Counted from the stretch's first letter, positions 14,430 through 26,130 are shown. The stretch is 64,000 nt of DNA from Helopsaltes ochotensis (GCA_013400155.1 VXBM01000093.1:359118-423117); one strand, 5' to 3'. The notes: a model not told the origin generated them from the letters alone. Made by a program: numbers and translations.

Positions 14430-14760
14430 TTAAGTGATTTTGAGCCCTCCAGGTGCGAGTTCTGTGGATTACGTTTCAGACACTGCCAGGAAACAGTCAG
14501 AGCAGCCGTTTAACATAGCTACGCTTTCCGTGTTTGCCTACAGTAGGAAATCTGGTTATTCAGGATCCAACTGTGTCCCCGTCGCTCCTCCGTGTTCTTG
14601 CTGTTGGATAATGAACAAAAGTCACAACACCAGCCAAAAAGCAGATCGATGTTCGGTTTCCTTCATCGAGAGGGGGTAATTGCAGGAACGCTTCCTCAGC
14701 AATATAATTACATACATGCCAATTTGCCTCAGAAATTCAGGTTTAGTTTCTTCTCAAGTG
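14430..14760. promoter_or_regulatory. Candidate conserved non-coding element with retained CpGs
   Basis: The block retains scattered CpGs (ggattacgtttcag, gctacgctttccgtg, gatcgatgttcgg, tcatcgag) together with AT-rich cores such as gggtaattgcagg and aatataattacatac. No repeat family is recognised. The call rests on composition only. Confidence 0.25.
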
Positions 14761-15134
14761 GAAGAGCTGGCTACAGAAAGTTCTTCTCTCCTCTTCAGGA
14801 TTAGTCACTGAGACATGAAAAAATCGCTGATGTTTAGAGTCACCTACACCTTGATCATCTCAGACAGTTCAGAAGCCTCATTTTTCTCCATGCGCCTCAG
14901 AAAATTGGAATTCATTCCAGCAGCAGCCTAGGCTCAGACTTTTGGTATTTGAAATACAAAGTGGGCCTTAAGAAATTAGTTAAATGAAGGAGTCATGCAG
15001 AAGGTGAGATTTTGGTCTCATCTTTAATGCATGTTTAAGCCAAGCTGTAAACAAGTGCATTTAACCTGGCATGAACTTGGGGTTTAGGGGCTTTTTTTAA
15101 TACTTTGATTGAATCACAAAAAATCAGGTCTGAA

Positions 15135-15370
15135 ATCAGCTACTTAGCCCAGGCCATCCCTTCTGTGCTGAATTGTTGCTTGTTGTAGCAATTCCCTAAG
15201 GCTTTACCCTGTCCAGTGTTAAATGTTTCTGATGATGGGATTCCACTCTTACCCTGGAGGGACAATTCCACACTCTAATAGAGCTCACCATTACTGAAAT
15301 TTTACTGATGAGCAGCCTTAATTTTTCTCTGCTTAATTTTATCCTGTTACTAGACCGTAGTGATTGATTT
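15135..15370 (-). mobile_element. Decayed CR1 LINE fragment, antisense
   Basis: Read on the minus strand, the segment resembles the 3' part of avian CR1, where taggaagaaatttctttactg-like sequence follows a line about rapid drug-like decay of the ORF2 end. On the + strand the order 'aattccacactctaatagagctcaccattactgaaattttactgatgagcagcc...atcctgttactag' parallels the reverse complement of CR1. Divergence is high and the boundaries are approximate. It is non-coding and was inserted into the AGBL4 intron. Confidence 0.5.
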
Positions 15371-16355
15371 ATTCTGGGGAAATTCAGTAAATGGTTCCTG
15401 CTTCACAGGATGGACCTTACAATAAATAGCAAATTGTCATGACCTATCTGTGGGTGTCCTGAGATTACACAGGAACTCAATTTATCTCAACATTAATTCC
15501 CTGGAAGCTATTTCTGTCAGTACCAACTCAGTGGAGGGATGAGCAGTGAATTTGACTGCCGGATTCGTGCCCCAGCACCAGCCCTGGGCTGAGGCAATGT
15601 TCAGTGGCTCCCCGAGCATGAGGCCAAGAGGAAGGAGCTCCTGCAGGCTCTGGTGCTGTGATGTGCCCAGAGGAATTGCATTTAGGATCTGCTTCCCCAT
15701 CACTTGCCTGGGTTCCACATTAAAGGAGCTGATGAGGTGCAGTTACTCCTGGTTTTTATGAGTGTAAAAGAAGTGAAGAATATGACCTTATAAATTCCAG
15801 CCCGCCAGTGGCACAATATTCCTGTGCCCAGTGCACCTATTATGCAACTCTCCCAAATTTTTGAGGCATTTTGCACCTCCTTATGCATGCACATGATCTA
15901 AAATCTGTGTTCACACATCACGGGTAGGTCTGGGTGTATGCTGAAATGAATTTGAGGTGGCTCATCTCAACACATTTCCACTCACAAGGTGGGCTGCAGT
16001 GTGACCCCTCTGCAGGCTGGGTGTGAGGGGTATCTTCATTTCTCCTCTCAGGAGCAGAAAGGTTTTGTTATCATGGCTCAGCTGAGGAGTAGTGACTTCT
16101 CCCTCTGTGGAAACTCAACAGTGTCTGGTAATGCAGCCGTGGTGTACTTGCATTATGAGGACAGATTAAGGTATTTCTCCTGAAAGTTCTTGGAGTTTTA
16201 AGCAGGTGGCAGGTACTATGTGATTGCAAGTGGTTTGTTCTGTTGGAAGCAGGAGCAGTGCCAGGAACAAGGAGAAATCATCATTCTAATCTTTTATATG
16301 TGAAATTTCAGGTAGATATCTGGAAATCATTGATGTCATAGATCCCCCTCTTCAA

Positions 16356-16382
16356 ACTGCTTTTTAAAATTTTTTTCCTCAG
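16356..16382 (+). other. AGBL4: 3' splice acceptor of the AGBL4 exon at 16383
   Basis: A T-rich tract (tgctttttaaaatttttttcctcag) leads directly to AG at 16381-16382. It is an ordinary, strong-looking U2 acceptor and contrasts with the UG-repeat acceptor of the next exon. Confidence 0.9.
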
Positions 16383-16497
16383 GTATAATTGACTTCCTCG
16401 TGAGCCACCATCCAATTGCAAAAGTACTGAGGGACCACCTGGTCTTCAAGATTGCTCCCATGCTCAATCCTGATGGAGTTTACTTGGGAAATTACAG
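16383..16497 (+). CDS. AGBL4: AGBL4 (cytosolic carboxypeptidase 6) internal coding exon, upstream of the pair
   Basis: This 115-bp exon encodes part of the M14 metallocarboxypeptidase domain of CCP6, a cytosolic enzyme that removes glutamates from polyglutamylated tubulin and other proteins. It begins with two bases (GT) that complete a codon from the previous exon, probably Gly. It then reads IIDFLVSHHPIAKVLRDHLV, followed by FKIAPMLNPDGVYLGNY, and ends with AG of a split Arg codon. The NPDG motif (16466-16477) and the FKIAPMLNPDG context are characteristic of the CCP family. The exon is flanked by a T-rich acceptor ending cctcag and a gtatgg donor. Its 115 bp is not a multiple of three, so skipping it would shift the frame. 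The HxxE zinc motif normally lies just before this segment and must be in an upstream exon outside the window. AGBL4 is preferred over AGBL1/2/3/5 because of the match to remembered CCP6 sequence; no alignment was run. Confidence 0.96.
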
Positions 16498-16503
16498 GTA
16501 TGG
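16498..16503 (+). other. AGBL4: 5' splice donor of the AGBL4 exon ending at 16497
   Basis: The junction is ACAG|gtatgg. GT is invariant and +5 is G, but +4 is T and +6 is G, so the donor is moderate compared with the gtragt consensus. Confidence 0.9.
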
Positions 16504-17377
16504 TGTGGGGAATGAATCCATGTGTTGCTATATTTGCCTTAAGCACCTTGCACTGTTTTGTCATTGAATCTTATATGGCTTGTTTCAATTAATTCCTCTT
16601 AAACTGGAGATTCTCACGTGGCCATGTGCTTCCTGAAATTCCTGCCTAGGAAAGGGACAAATAGCAAATTTGTCTGCTTCACAAGGCAGAGAGCAACTCT
16701 CCAGGACAGCAGAGTATCTGCTCCACAAGCCTCCTCTAGGTGTGGGAGTTAATGTCAGCTTAGAGTTAGACCTTAGCTGTGTTTTATGAATGCACTCATT
16801 ATGCTGCTCATCAGCCTTCATGTAAATGTGTCAGTCAATCACAGCTCCCTTAAACTACCAGATCATCCATTAAAGTCACAGATTTCACTCTGTTATTGTA
16901 CTGTAATAGATAGGGATACATGGAATGGAATAATCATTCCACCCTATGCTAATTTTGCTCCATTTCAGTATTTGAATTACTACTTTACCACCTCCTCTGC
17001 TGAGATCGTATTCAGATAATCTTTTGTTTTCCCTAAAATTGTTTTCTCTTAATGCATTTATTTACAAAATAAATGTGCTGCTGGAGGTGATAATGAAAAG
17101 CAGTTGATTAGTTGATGATTTGTTTGTGGGGGCAATTACATGTACCACACAGTTCTCTGGAGAAGCCCGTGAGAAATGAAACATACTGCGTGTGGTTTTG
17201 CTTACAGTGCAAGACTAAATAACACAATTCACTTTGTAGCCAGGCTACCTTGAGCTGTGATCTAATTAGGTATTGCATTGCTAAGCAGAACAAGGCTGGG
17301 TTATTGCATGGGTGAGGAGACCCCTGAGGAAGAAGATAGGAGGTGCAGAAAACGGGGCTGCTGGCAGTCGTTTGTGG

Positions 17378-17612
17378 AGGAAACAGCCCCAAGTTGTGCC
17401 AGGGGAGTTTTGGATTAAGTATTAGGGAAAAAAGTCTTTACTGAAAGGGTCTCAGGCATTGGAACGGGCTGCCCAAGGCAGTGGTGGAATCACTGTCCCT
17501 GGAAGTGATTTAAAGGATATGTGGTGCTTAGGGACAGGGTTTAGCAGTGCTGGGTTAATGGCTGGACTCAGTGGTTTTAGAGATCTTTTCCATCATCGAT
17601 GACTCTGTGATC
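17378..17612 (+). mobile_element. CR1 LINE, 5'-truncated 3' tail
   Basis: The order of diagnostic CR1 words is intact. First comes 'aagttgtgccaggggagttttgg', then 'tattagggaaaaaagtctttactgaaaggg', then 'caggcattggaacgggctgcccaaggcagtggtgga', then 'ggactcagtggttttagagatcttttcc', ending near 'gactctgtgatct'. It holds only the 3' end of ORF2 and the 3' UTR, as most avian CR1 copies do. It lies in the sense orientation relative to AGBL4, about 0.9 kb after the exon. Confidence 0.85.
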
Positions 17613-18963
17613 TGTGCTCCTTTTCCCTCCTTTTCTTTGCTCCTTGTTAAACTGGAGCAGCAGGGAGTTGTGGGGCTGATTTCAGCAGTGGCTCTGTGTG
17701 CTCTGAGTGAAACTTCAGAGAATAGGTGGTGTCCCTCCAGCTGCAGTGATACCCATCAGCTCTTGGCAAATCCCAAATCAGACAGTGATACTGCAGTGTA
17801 TCAGACAGCACCAGGAATTTATCAGAATGTGTCACCATACAGGAATAAAACCCCTCAAATGGCTCTAGAATCTGACACTACATCACTTCCCTTTCTTCCA
17901 GGTGCCTTGCACATAAGGAAACTCCAGCAGCAATTAAGCAGCTTTTGTTTTCCCCATAAGGTTGCTTGCCCTGTTGGGTTTTTTTATCATTTTTGAGAGA
18001 CATGCAGCTTTTTAGAGGCATTCATATGGCTCAGAACTTGAAAAGCCTTTTGGGAGCCCAGGTAGTGGGAAAGGGCACGTGAATTAATTTGGAATTGCTG
18101 AGCTTGATGGTGTACTCTTGGTTTAACTTTCCATGATATGCAGGATTTTCAACCCTCCTGAACTAAAGAGAATTTTAATGAGCTGGTTGAAAAAAACATT
18201 TGATTTTCTTGCAATTCTTTACTGTATTTACAAATGGCCTAATGTAACTAATAACTTTAAAAACGAGGACAATAAGCAAAATGCTACCTATTATCTTGAG
18301 AAGAATATTAAAAAGCCTAGTAATGTGCTAGCATTGCAGTTAACTAGTGCTGAGTGAATAATTTACAGCAAACACCTTATTTCCTACTCATACAAAATCC
18401 ACAAGCACATCACAATTTATTTACTTGAACCTACTGGATGCATTTCTTAAAAAAAAACAATCTCTAAGGATCACTTGCTTGTATTTGAAAATGTAACTCT
18501 GAGGCTTCTCAGTGATTGGCTGGATAACTCTGCTTCATCTCCTTTGGTCTTTGTTCAGATGAGCACATTAAGAGGACTTTCAGAAGTCTTCCGCATAGTG
18601 GGGTCTAGCACAGATCCACTGGCTGGGGATAACCCCCTGCTTTTGCAAACAGGGATGCCACATGCAGCTGGAGCAGTTTTAGGCATTTGAACTTCTTCCC
18701 GTTATCTCCCTCTTTCTCAAAGCGGCAGCTGGTGACTATTTCTTTGGTTCATTGAAGGTTCACATCCAGAGCTATGCAAGCTAAGATAATGAAATGGGTA
18801 ATTAAACCCCATGCTCGAGTTTGTAAATTGATCTCCTGCCAGTGTGAGGGAGGCTTCTCTTTTACCCCACCAGTGCACAGCCTTGCCCAACTGGCAAAGT
18901 GCACTGCTGGATGCACGTGGCTGTCCTCTGGAACCCCGGGCACAGCGGGCACCATGAGGAGAA

Positions 18964-18997
18964 GGGATGGGGTGGGATGGGGTGGAGGAGGGGTGGG
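18964..18997 (+). repeat. G-rich tract, G-quadruplex candidate
   Basis: The stretch contains six G runs of three or four bases within 34 nt (18964-66, 18969-72, 18974-76, 18979-82, 18990-93, 18995-97). The first part is two copies of a GGGATGGGGT decamer. The G-rich strand is the AGBL4 sense strand, so an RNA quadruplex in the pre-mRNA is possible. Confidence 0.7.
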
Positions 18998-21539
18998 ATG
19001 GACTGGCTCTCCTGACATCAGGACAGGGACCAAGCACTCACTAAGCCAGGCTGATACAGTAACAGCTAGCCAGTGAAATTGTCTTCATTGCCCTTTTGGG
19101 GGGATGCAAGACTGACTGAGGGTGTGAGTCCTGTGTTCTACTCCACAATCCTCCTTCCTTTGCTGTTGGGAACTGAGGTTTAGGAGTTTAAGCCAAATCT
19201 GCCATGATGCCACCAAGAATTGCCTGATTTCCACAATCTGTAACTCATTCTCAAGAGAACAGACAAAATGAGTTGTGACTGTGGCTCGGATGTGGTGAAA
19301 TGTTCACCACCAGCAACCCGTGGGTTTAGTACTGCAGCTATAAAGCACAGACTCACCTGTGAGGAAAGTTGTTTATATGTTGCATGTATGTTCAGGTGAC
19401 TCTAAAAAAAATGGTTGTGGAAATGAATGTCAGAGCTCAGTGTGTCAGCATGCATGGAAATGGGATGCTAAACTTCACTGATTTATTCAAGTTTATGCAA
19501 GAGTTTAAGAACATGTGACCTATACAATTAGGAATGAAAAGATAAGGTGCCTTGTGGTATGTACAGGAGTGATTAAGCAGCTCCTTTAATTTGGAATACT
19601 TAGAAAGTCTATACACAATTTGCACAAAAGGTTTTGTGGGGTTTTTTTTTCTTTAACTTCCTTTTCAGTGGGGAAAAAAAAATCCTCTATTTCTTTTCTT
19701 GCTGCATGAATATACCCAAATCCTCCTGAAATACAGAATAATGATAGGTACCTGCTGTTCACTGTGGCCAAGGATGCAGAGACTTTCCCAAAACAGGAAG
19801 ACAGGCTTCACCCTTTTCTTGAAGTCTTTAAAGCCTGGTATCATTACACTTCTACGTGTAGCTGGTTTTGCAATTACAGTGTGTAGATGAGGTTATGCTG
19901 CATGGGCTTGTTAATTAAATTGCCCAGGAAGATGCCATTGTTTGACCCAACTGAAATAGAGAGTCTTTGGTCTTCTCCCTCATTTCTAGATGGCACCTTG
20001 TCCTCAGCTCTCACCTGAATAGAAAGACCCTTTTTGCTGGGGGTAGTGCATGACTTGATCTTTGCTTTAAAAGAACGTGGCACTAAAATAAAATATTTGT
20101 GAATTTCTCCGTAACACTAATCTCACCCTCTCTGATGGATTAAACTGTGAAACAGCTTTAGGAAATAAAGGAAATCTAGTGCAATGAAGAGAGATTTCTC
20201 GACTTTTCTCCCTCTGCAGTACAGCATTAACATATTGCCATCCCCAGGGAGGAGGGGGTAGACTAAGGGAGGGGGAAAAAGTGTTCCTGATTTAAAAGTC
20301 GTGCATCCCCAGGCTTGGCCTGAACTTTCCTTTATCGAGAGCTTGTTCTTAAGCTGGCATTCTGCAGCTGAATGCTGAAATGTGTCCCTGCAGGCGAGAT
20401 GACTGTACCACACCGCCTTAGATTAGTTCCAATTTGTCAGCCTCACCTTTCAGAGGCAAAATCCTACCCTGGCACCAAAAGGGATGTGTTGCTTAGTCTG
20501 GGGAGCTCTTCGCTGAGGTATCCCAGCAGTGCCATGACAAGGCAGATGGAATATCCTGACCATTCCCTACAGGCTCTGTTGCATGACCCCATGAGTGTTC
20601 CCATTCCTTGGCTTTTCTCTGGTCCTTCTCTGGGGGACCTGTGACAGTGTCAGCCATGGGTAAATTAAAGCCATGAATTAGCTGAAATGCTCTGAAATAC
20701 CACCACTGCTGTATCCTTCTAGCCCGATTGTAGGGACTGCAAAATTTGTGGGAACGGGGAGGAGAGGGCACACACTGACTCCAATCCTCTCTCATTCACT
20801 GTCAGCGACAATATTTTTCAACTCAACAGAGTCCTTACTTCTTCCTTGTGTAAGGGGTTAACAAATTAATTTGTTGGACTGAAAGGAAGCCAGCCCTACC
20901 CAGACTGGAACACCAAATTCATCATACACAGTGTCCATATGAAAGCTGTGTTGGGATTTCATGTTTTGAGCAAAGGGTATATTTTTGTCTCAGAAATGTT
21001 GTTTTGTAAAGACTTAAATTGTTTATAAAGGGGAGTCAAACTTAGCAAACTGTTTCATGTGAAGAAAAGGGAAGGCTGGAGAAACATTTTAAATTATTCA
21101 TACCAGCATTTTATAAAGGACAATATTCTTTTATTTTTGTTGTTAATGGCACAATTTGTTTAAAACCTGACCTTTTCCAAACATTCCTTTTGAAAGATTT
21201 GAAATACAATCAGAAAACTAGGCTTTGGATTGGGTGAAATAATTCAGATTTATCCCAAATATGTTTTTCTGGACTTTATTTCTGTAACTCTAGAAATAGT
21301 CAAAAATTCATGTTTACATGTAATTCATAAAGGGTTTTTTAACAGTAAAGGCACATGTGGACTTTATCCAAATTATTTTATTATTTATGTCCCTTTTGAG
21401 GGGACTGGATATGTCAGGTGGTTTTTACTATCACTAATTCAGTTGTAAGACACAGCTCCACACATGCAGACAATCATCTGCTTGTCTCTTCATTATTTTT
21501 CACCTATTTTTCTGGCAGAGAAGGTTTTTTTTCCCCCTT

Positions 21540-21940
21540 AACTTCATTTAATACATGTGAAATTCATGCATTTCCTTAAATTGAAAAACAGAGTATCCAT
21601 CTCAGATGACAAGATGAAGCTCTCAATGGAGTTTATTTTTCCTAATTAGGTGTTTGTCATTGTGGATTCTATATAGCAAAGTATAAGTAAACAATCGTGG
21701 ACCTTTTGAATAAATTTATTGGTTTTATTTATGTTACTGGGCATAAAAAAAATCTATAATTACCAGGTACAGCAGCAATATAACTGGTATTTAATGACAA
21801 TTACTTTTTGTTACCATAGAAATGAGTCCAAAGTAGTTACCTATAATTTCTCATTTCCAAACCTCACACATGTTGTATTGCAGTATTACCATAGTAATTG
21901 CCTATTAGTCACCATAAAATAAGCAGTTACCCAGAAGATA
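21540..21940. promoter_or_regulatory. AT-rich block with a cluster of RTTACC/GTCACC half-sites
   Basis: Six same-strand half-sites occur in 173 bp. They are ATTACC at 21759, GTTACC at 21810, GTTACC at 21836, ATTACC at 21885, GTCACC at 21908 and GTTACC at 21926. Two are followed by AT and an RGYAAC-like second half: gttaccatagaaat and attaccatagtaat. These resemble imperfect RFX X-boxes (GTNRCC-N-RGYAAC). The function is inferred. Confidence 0.3.
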
Positions 21941-22439
21941 TCAGGATAGTGTGAAATTTCTCATCTTATTCAAAACTTGCAGCACGTGCCGCCTCTCGTC
22001 CTCCTTTGGTGGGATTTTTGCCTGAATGACAACAGAGCCCCTTGTACTTCAACCCAAGGGAAGGAGGGATGTGGCTGAGAGAGGATTGCACTCTACAAAC
22101 ACACCGAGTCAGGAAAAGCAAGCTCCCTCCTCAGGAAGCACAGAACTCTTTCCCATAATTGACAAACAGGGATTTCTCACGCCCGTGAAATGGGGCTTTA
22201 TTCCTTTGATGCCGTGCATTTCCTATTTGGATTTTTTTCCAATTCAGTTGTGACCAAAGCAGAGGCTGAATGCCTTGGGGAGGTCTGGGAGCCCAGCCAC
22301 GTGTGCCAGACCTCACAAGCCCAGGACCCACTGTCGCCCTGGTTTTTCAGCCTTCTAATGTGTTTTCATTCTTACAACAAGTTTCCTATACCTTCAGCTA
22401 TAAACAACTATTGTTTACATATTTTCATGGAAAAGGAAA

Positions 22440-22625
22440 GAGTTGATAGATTATTAGTTTCCCCAATAGAATAGGAGAGGTAGCAACACTCTCAGCCAAT
22501 CCATAGTTAAAATAGATGATGTATATATTAGAATCAGAATAAAGGTCAGCCCCTCTTTTGCTCTTCCACCTTCTGAGTGTCTGTGTCTCCTCCTTTGGCT
22601 GTGCTCGGTGGCAATAACCCACCAA
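22440..22625 (+). mobile_element. Possible LTR-like remnant
   Basis: A tatatatta box (about 22521) is followed by AATAAA (22538-22543) and a pyrimidine-rich U5-like stretch containing cctcctttggctgtgctcggtggcaataaccc. The layout resembles the candidate at 43.6 kb, but sequence identity between the two is low. No internal retroviral sequence or clear flanking duplication was seen. It could equally be chance. Confidence 0.22.
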
Positions 22626-23529
22626 TGCAGCCATGGTGCAGGATGCTTCCTGCACTTCTCCCCATCTTACACCTTGCATTTTATTGAGGCCAGCGAGTGT
22701 CTTTCTGAGCCTGACTAGACCACAGCTGATGTCAGCTGGGAATGGCCATTTCCATGCATCAGCTTCTCCCAGCTCTTGCTGGGGGAGAGGGAGAAGCATG
22801 GCAAAAGCCTTGTCCTCCCCCAGCTCTTGCTGGGCATTGAGGATGGGGCAGGAATCTTCTCTTCTGTCTTCCTCTCACATCCAGCATGTCCCAGCTCGTG
22901 TGTTGTGCCAGGCTGGGGCTCTGGGAAGCAAATTCAGGGGTGGATCCACGGCTGTGCCCTGGGCAGCAGCAATGGAAAAGCCCAGGGAGCAGCAGAGTCG
23001 TCTCTGGCCCTTCCATCCACCTGGCTTGTAGCACTGCCATTCCTTTCCTACCTGGAAGTTTTCTGTCCACTGTGGCTTTTATCGCCCTCACAGTGCTCCT
23101 GTCACCACAGGACAGCTACAGGGGTTGCTGCTTTGCTCACCATCACTTAAAAAAATCTCCCTTGTAAAAAAAAAGTTGTCAACCTTTATCTTAAAAGAAA
23201 TACCAGGTTTGCAAAAGGGTTCCTATCTACTGCCGTGGAAATGCTCTTTATATTGATGTGGTAACTGCTCATTTAAACCATATTACAGCTCCTGAGTATT
23301 TTTCAGTTGCTATTGATGTGACAAATTCTCTTGCACAGAGGACTGCACCAATCAATAGAGTCAGTATATGTGCTTTAACAACAAAGCCACATGCCTTGGG
23401 GTTCCAGTTGAATCTGAACGTTTTAGTAGCATTAAATAAAGCTATATTTATTTTGCTTTTGGTGCAAGGAAAAAAAAAGATCCCAACCCAACCTAATTTA
23501 ATACAACTTGTTGGAAAGGTTTGAAGGCA

Positions 23530-24010
23530 GCATTATGGGCCATTTCCACATGTGATGAATACCTAACTAGTGTCAGAGCTGCTATTTTGTTTTTGTAAGA
23601 GAATTCTTCTCTTTTAGTTAGATTGATCTGGAACTACAGAGTAGCCTTTTATTTTTAGACAAGCGGGGAGAGAAGTCATAACAAGAAATAGTGAAATCAT
23701 AGCTTTTTTTATAGCTGCCGCTATTACACTGAGAATGAGACAGGATGTCCTTAAAGAGACAGGGCTATTTATTTTCCATTTAAATAGCACCATTTGTGAT
23801 TATTACCTTTGAGCCATTATGCAGAGAATAAGCATCCAGCTCGTGAATCCCAGCCAAGTGAATCAAAGTTTTGTACCTAAGTGCCATTTATGGCACATTT
23901 CTGTAAGCTGCTGTAGGAGCCTATTCTTGACCTTCACTGACTTTATTTCTTTTGCGTATCTTTATCCTTCAGAATGTATTTGTAATTAACATGGGTGTTA
24001 AAGTCAATTT
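23530..24010. promoter_or_regulatory. Candidate conserved non-coding element
   Basis: This repeat-free block combines atagctgccgctattacac, ccatttaaatagcaccatttgtg, cattatgcagagaataagcatcc and tgtaattaacatggg. It is AT-rich without simple-sequence bias. The appearance is that of vertebrate enhancers, but it cannot be confirmed here. Confidence 0.25.
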
Positions 24011-25099
24011 GGTTGAAATATTTGTTTCTCTTCCCTTCTCTCCTGAATAGCTGATCTTAGGTCTGAATAATCCCATCTGGATTTCTTAGATTTACTTTCA
24101 GTTAAGTAACTAAACATATTTGGCTTTCTTTTCTTTTTTTAATTTCCTCCATAAATCTGGCTTGTATCTCTGGTGGTTGGAGTTCTTAGTTCTGTTCATA
24201 GCAGCAAACAAAGGACCAAATTCTCCAGTGGTTTTTTCTTTGGGTTGACTGCCTTGCTTTGCTTTTCGTGTTTTATTTGGGCTTTTATTATTATGTTTTT
24301 AATTCTGTGAATGACTTCAATGTAAACTTCTGCTGTAAATCTTTGTTTTGGTTTACCCTTGAAAGAGGGGAGTGTCAGTGCAGTGGCAGAGGGCAGGAGA
24401 GATGTCCTTTGGGTGCTTCTCCCAAGAGGAGGAGGTCTGTGACAAGGTGTAGGTGTCACCAGTGAGGACAAGCCCCCTCCCAGTTCCTGTTTGTCTCCTC
24501 CCTTCCCCCAGACAGGATTTGTGATGCTCCTGCTTTGCTGAAGGACGAGTTCAGGGAGGTGCCCAGAAGTGGCACCTGCAATGAGCCCTGTGACTCGGGA
24601 GCATGTGTTGGTTCTCTCTGGGCTTTCCTCCCCTCCTGCCCTCGCCCTTGTTTGGTCTTCCCTCTCTAACACAATTATTTGCCCAAAACAAAGGTGAGGC
24701 TCCTTGCAGAAGGCAAGAGCAGCTGGGGAGCTCTGTGGGAACCGTGCTGGGTTTGCCTTCCCAGCAGCATCACAGAGCTCTCAACACGTCTGGGAGCAAA
24801 TGCCAGATCCTGAAGTGTTGGGGAGGTTGAGCTCCACTCCAGCTCTCTGTTCTCCTGTCCTGATAAGAAGGAGCTGCATCCATCCCTGAGGATGCCCACA
24901 CAGTTAAGGCTACAATCCCCTTTAAGCTGTCTTTGAAGTTTCCCAAGCTCTAGTCACTGAGTTGGATTGCTCCCTAAGAACATTCTGAATCCTCCATCCT
25001 ACCCCATCTTCAGGAGTTACTTTGGAAGAGATTTCTCTGTCCTGACGCCTGGTGAGGAGTACAGAGTCACTGCAGTACTTGGCAGTCCTTCCTGAGTTC

Positions 25100-25459
25100 C
25101 TGGAGAAGGCTCCTGGGAGACCTCATTGCTGCCTTTCAATACTTCAAGGGGAACAGACAGGCTTTTTAGCAGGGCTGTAGCAACTAAAGAAAACAATTGG
25201 TAATGGTTCTAAAATAAAGGAAAGTAGATTCAGACTAGATACAACGCAAAAAAAAATTCAGGATGAGTGAGGGTGGTGAAACACAGGCACAGGTTGCTGA
25301 AGAGGTGGTAAATGCCTCATCCCTGGAAACTTTCAAGGCCAGGTTGGATGGGGCTCTGAGCAACCTGGTCTAGTTAAAGTCTCCCTGTTCTCTGCAGGGA
25401 AGTTGGAGTAGATGGCCCTTAGAGGTCCCTTCCAACCTGAACTATTCTATGATTCTGTG
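25100..25459 (+). mobile_element. CR1 LINE, 5'-truncated, with terminal octamers
   Basis: The copy starts near 'ctcctgggagacctcattgctgcctttcaatacttcaagggg'. It passes through 'ggtggtgaaacacaggcacaggttgctgaagag' and 'catccctggaaactttcaaggccaggttggatggggctctgagcaacctggtctag', and ends with 'aggtcccttccaacctgaac' followed by ATTCTATG and ATTCTGTG (25444-25459). These two octamers are the hallmark CR1 3' end. It is non-coding, sense-oriented and moderately diverged. Confidence 0.93.
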
Positions 25460-26046
25460 ACTCTCAAAGAGCTGAGACCCCTCTCTCAGCTGGTGCATTG
25501 AGCAGAACCAAGCTACTTCTGTATTTTAGCTTTACAGGCCACACTCCAGTGCTTGTTTGTGCCTGCAGGGACTGTCTTTGCAACAATTAAGTGAAAAATG
25601 GAAACTGCAAGTCAAGAGGGGATATTTTTTCCTTAACTCCAGAAATTACTAATTAGAGGTCAAATTCTGCCTTCATGAGAACACCCAACTGTTCCTTCTG
25701 GGTGAACAGCCTAAAAGCAGAAGAGTGAGGAAGGTGTTTTGACTGTTTTCTGTGGACATAGGAAGGCCCAGCTTGTGATTAGTGTGTATCCCAATTTCAG
25801 CCTCTTCCACCCCAAGCAGCATCTCAGAATCTTTTTCAATCTTTTCTCACTTCCACTCTCACTCTCCCATTTCAGCAACATCTGTTGGCCTACACAGATT
25901 CACCAGCTGCCAGGGCAGGCACTAGAGGGGTCACCTTTTCCTGAAGAGCTTTCTGGACAGATATCCTGGAATTTTTTGAAGTTGTACCCATTTACAACTA
26001 CTGATCACTCACTACTGATTTCTGCAAGAGCTTCTTTCCTTGTAGT

Positions 26047-26130
26047 CATAATTATATATAATATAATAATACAGTAATAATAATATATAATATTATATAT
26101 ATAGTGTATAATAATAATATAATACTATAC
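26047..26130. repeat. AT-rich low-complexity (TA/ATA) tract
   Basis: The stretch mixes tatata and ataata units over about 84 bp with only a few G or C bases. Confidence 0.9.

Larger units (their letters stand above)
1..16382 (+). other. AGBL4: AGBL4 intron (3' portion), upstream of the first exon
   Basis: No coding exon was recognised here on either strand. The open frames are all short and lack family motifs. The stretch holds a TG dinucleotide run (4.58 kb), a (TTTGG)14 microsatellite (9.70 kb), an antisense CR1 remnant (about 15.1-15.4 kb) and three AT- or CpG-bearing stretches that look like non-coding regulatory DNA (9.33-9.66, 12.78-13.53 and 14.43-14.76 kb). The rest is unremarkable intronic sequence. 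The preceding AGBL4 exon with the HPGE zinc motif was not found, so this intron extends beyond the window. Confidence 0.85.

Noticed and set aside
22768..22834. CCCAGCTCTTGCTGGG present twice 51 bp apart
   Set aside because: Only 16 bases are shared and the rest of the two units differ, so it is a minor local repeat without clear meaning.
24196..24672. 158-codon open frame on the minus strand, the longest in the window
   Set aside because: It has no recognisable domain and no splice or promoter context. Its composition (basic, proline- and serine-rich) matches the local GC-rich sequence, and the length is within chance for such a stretch.
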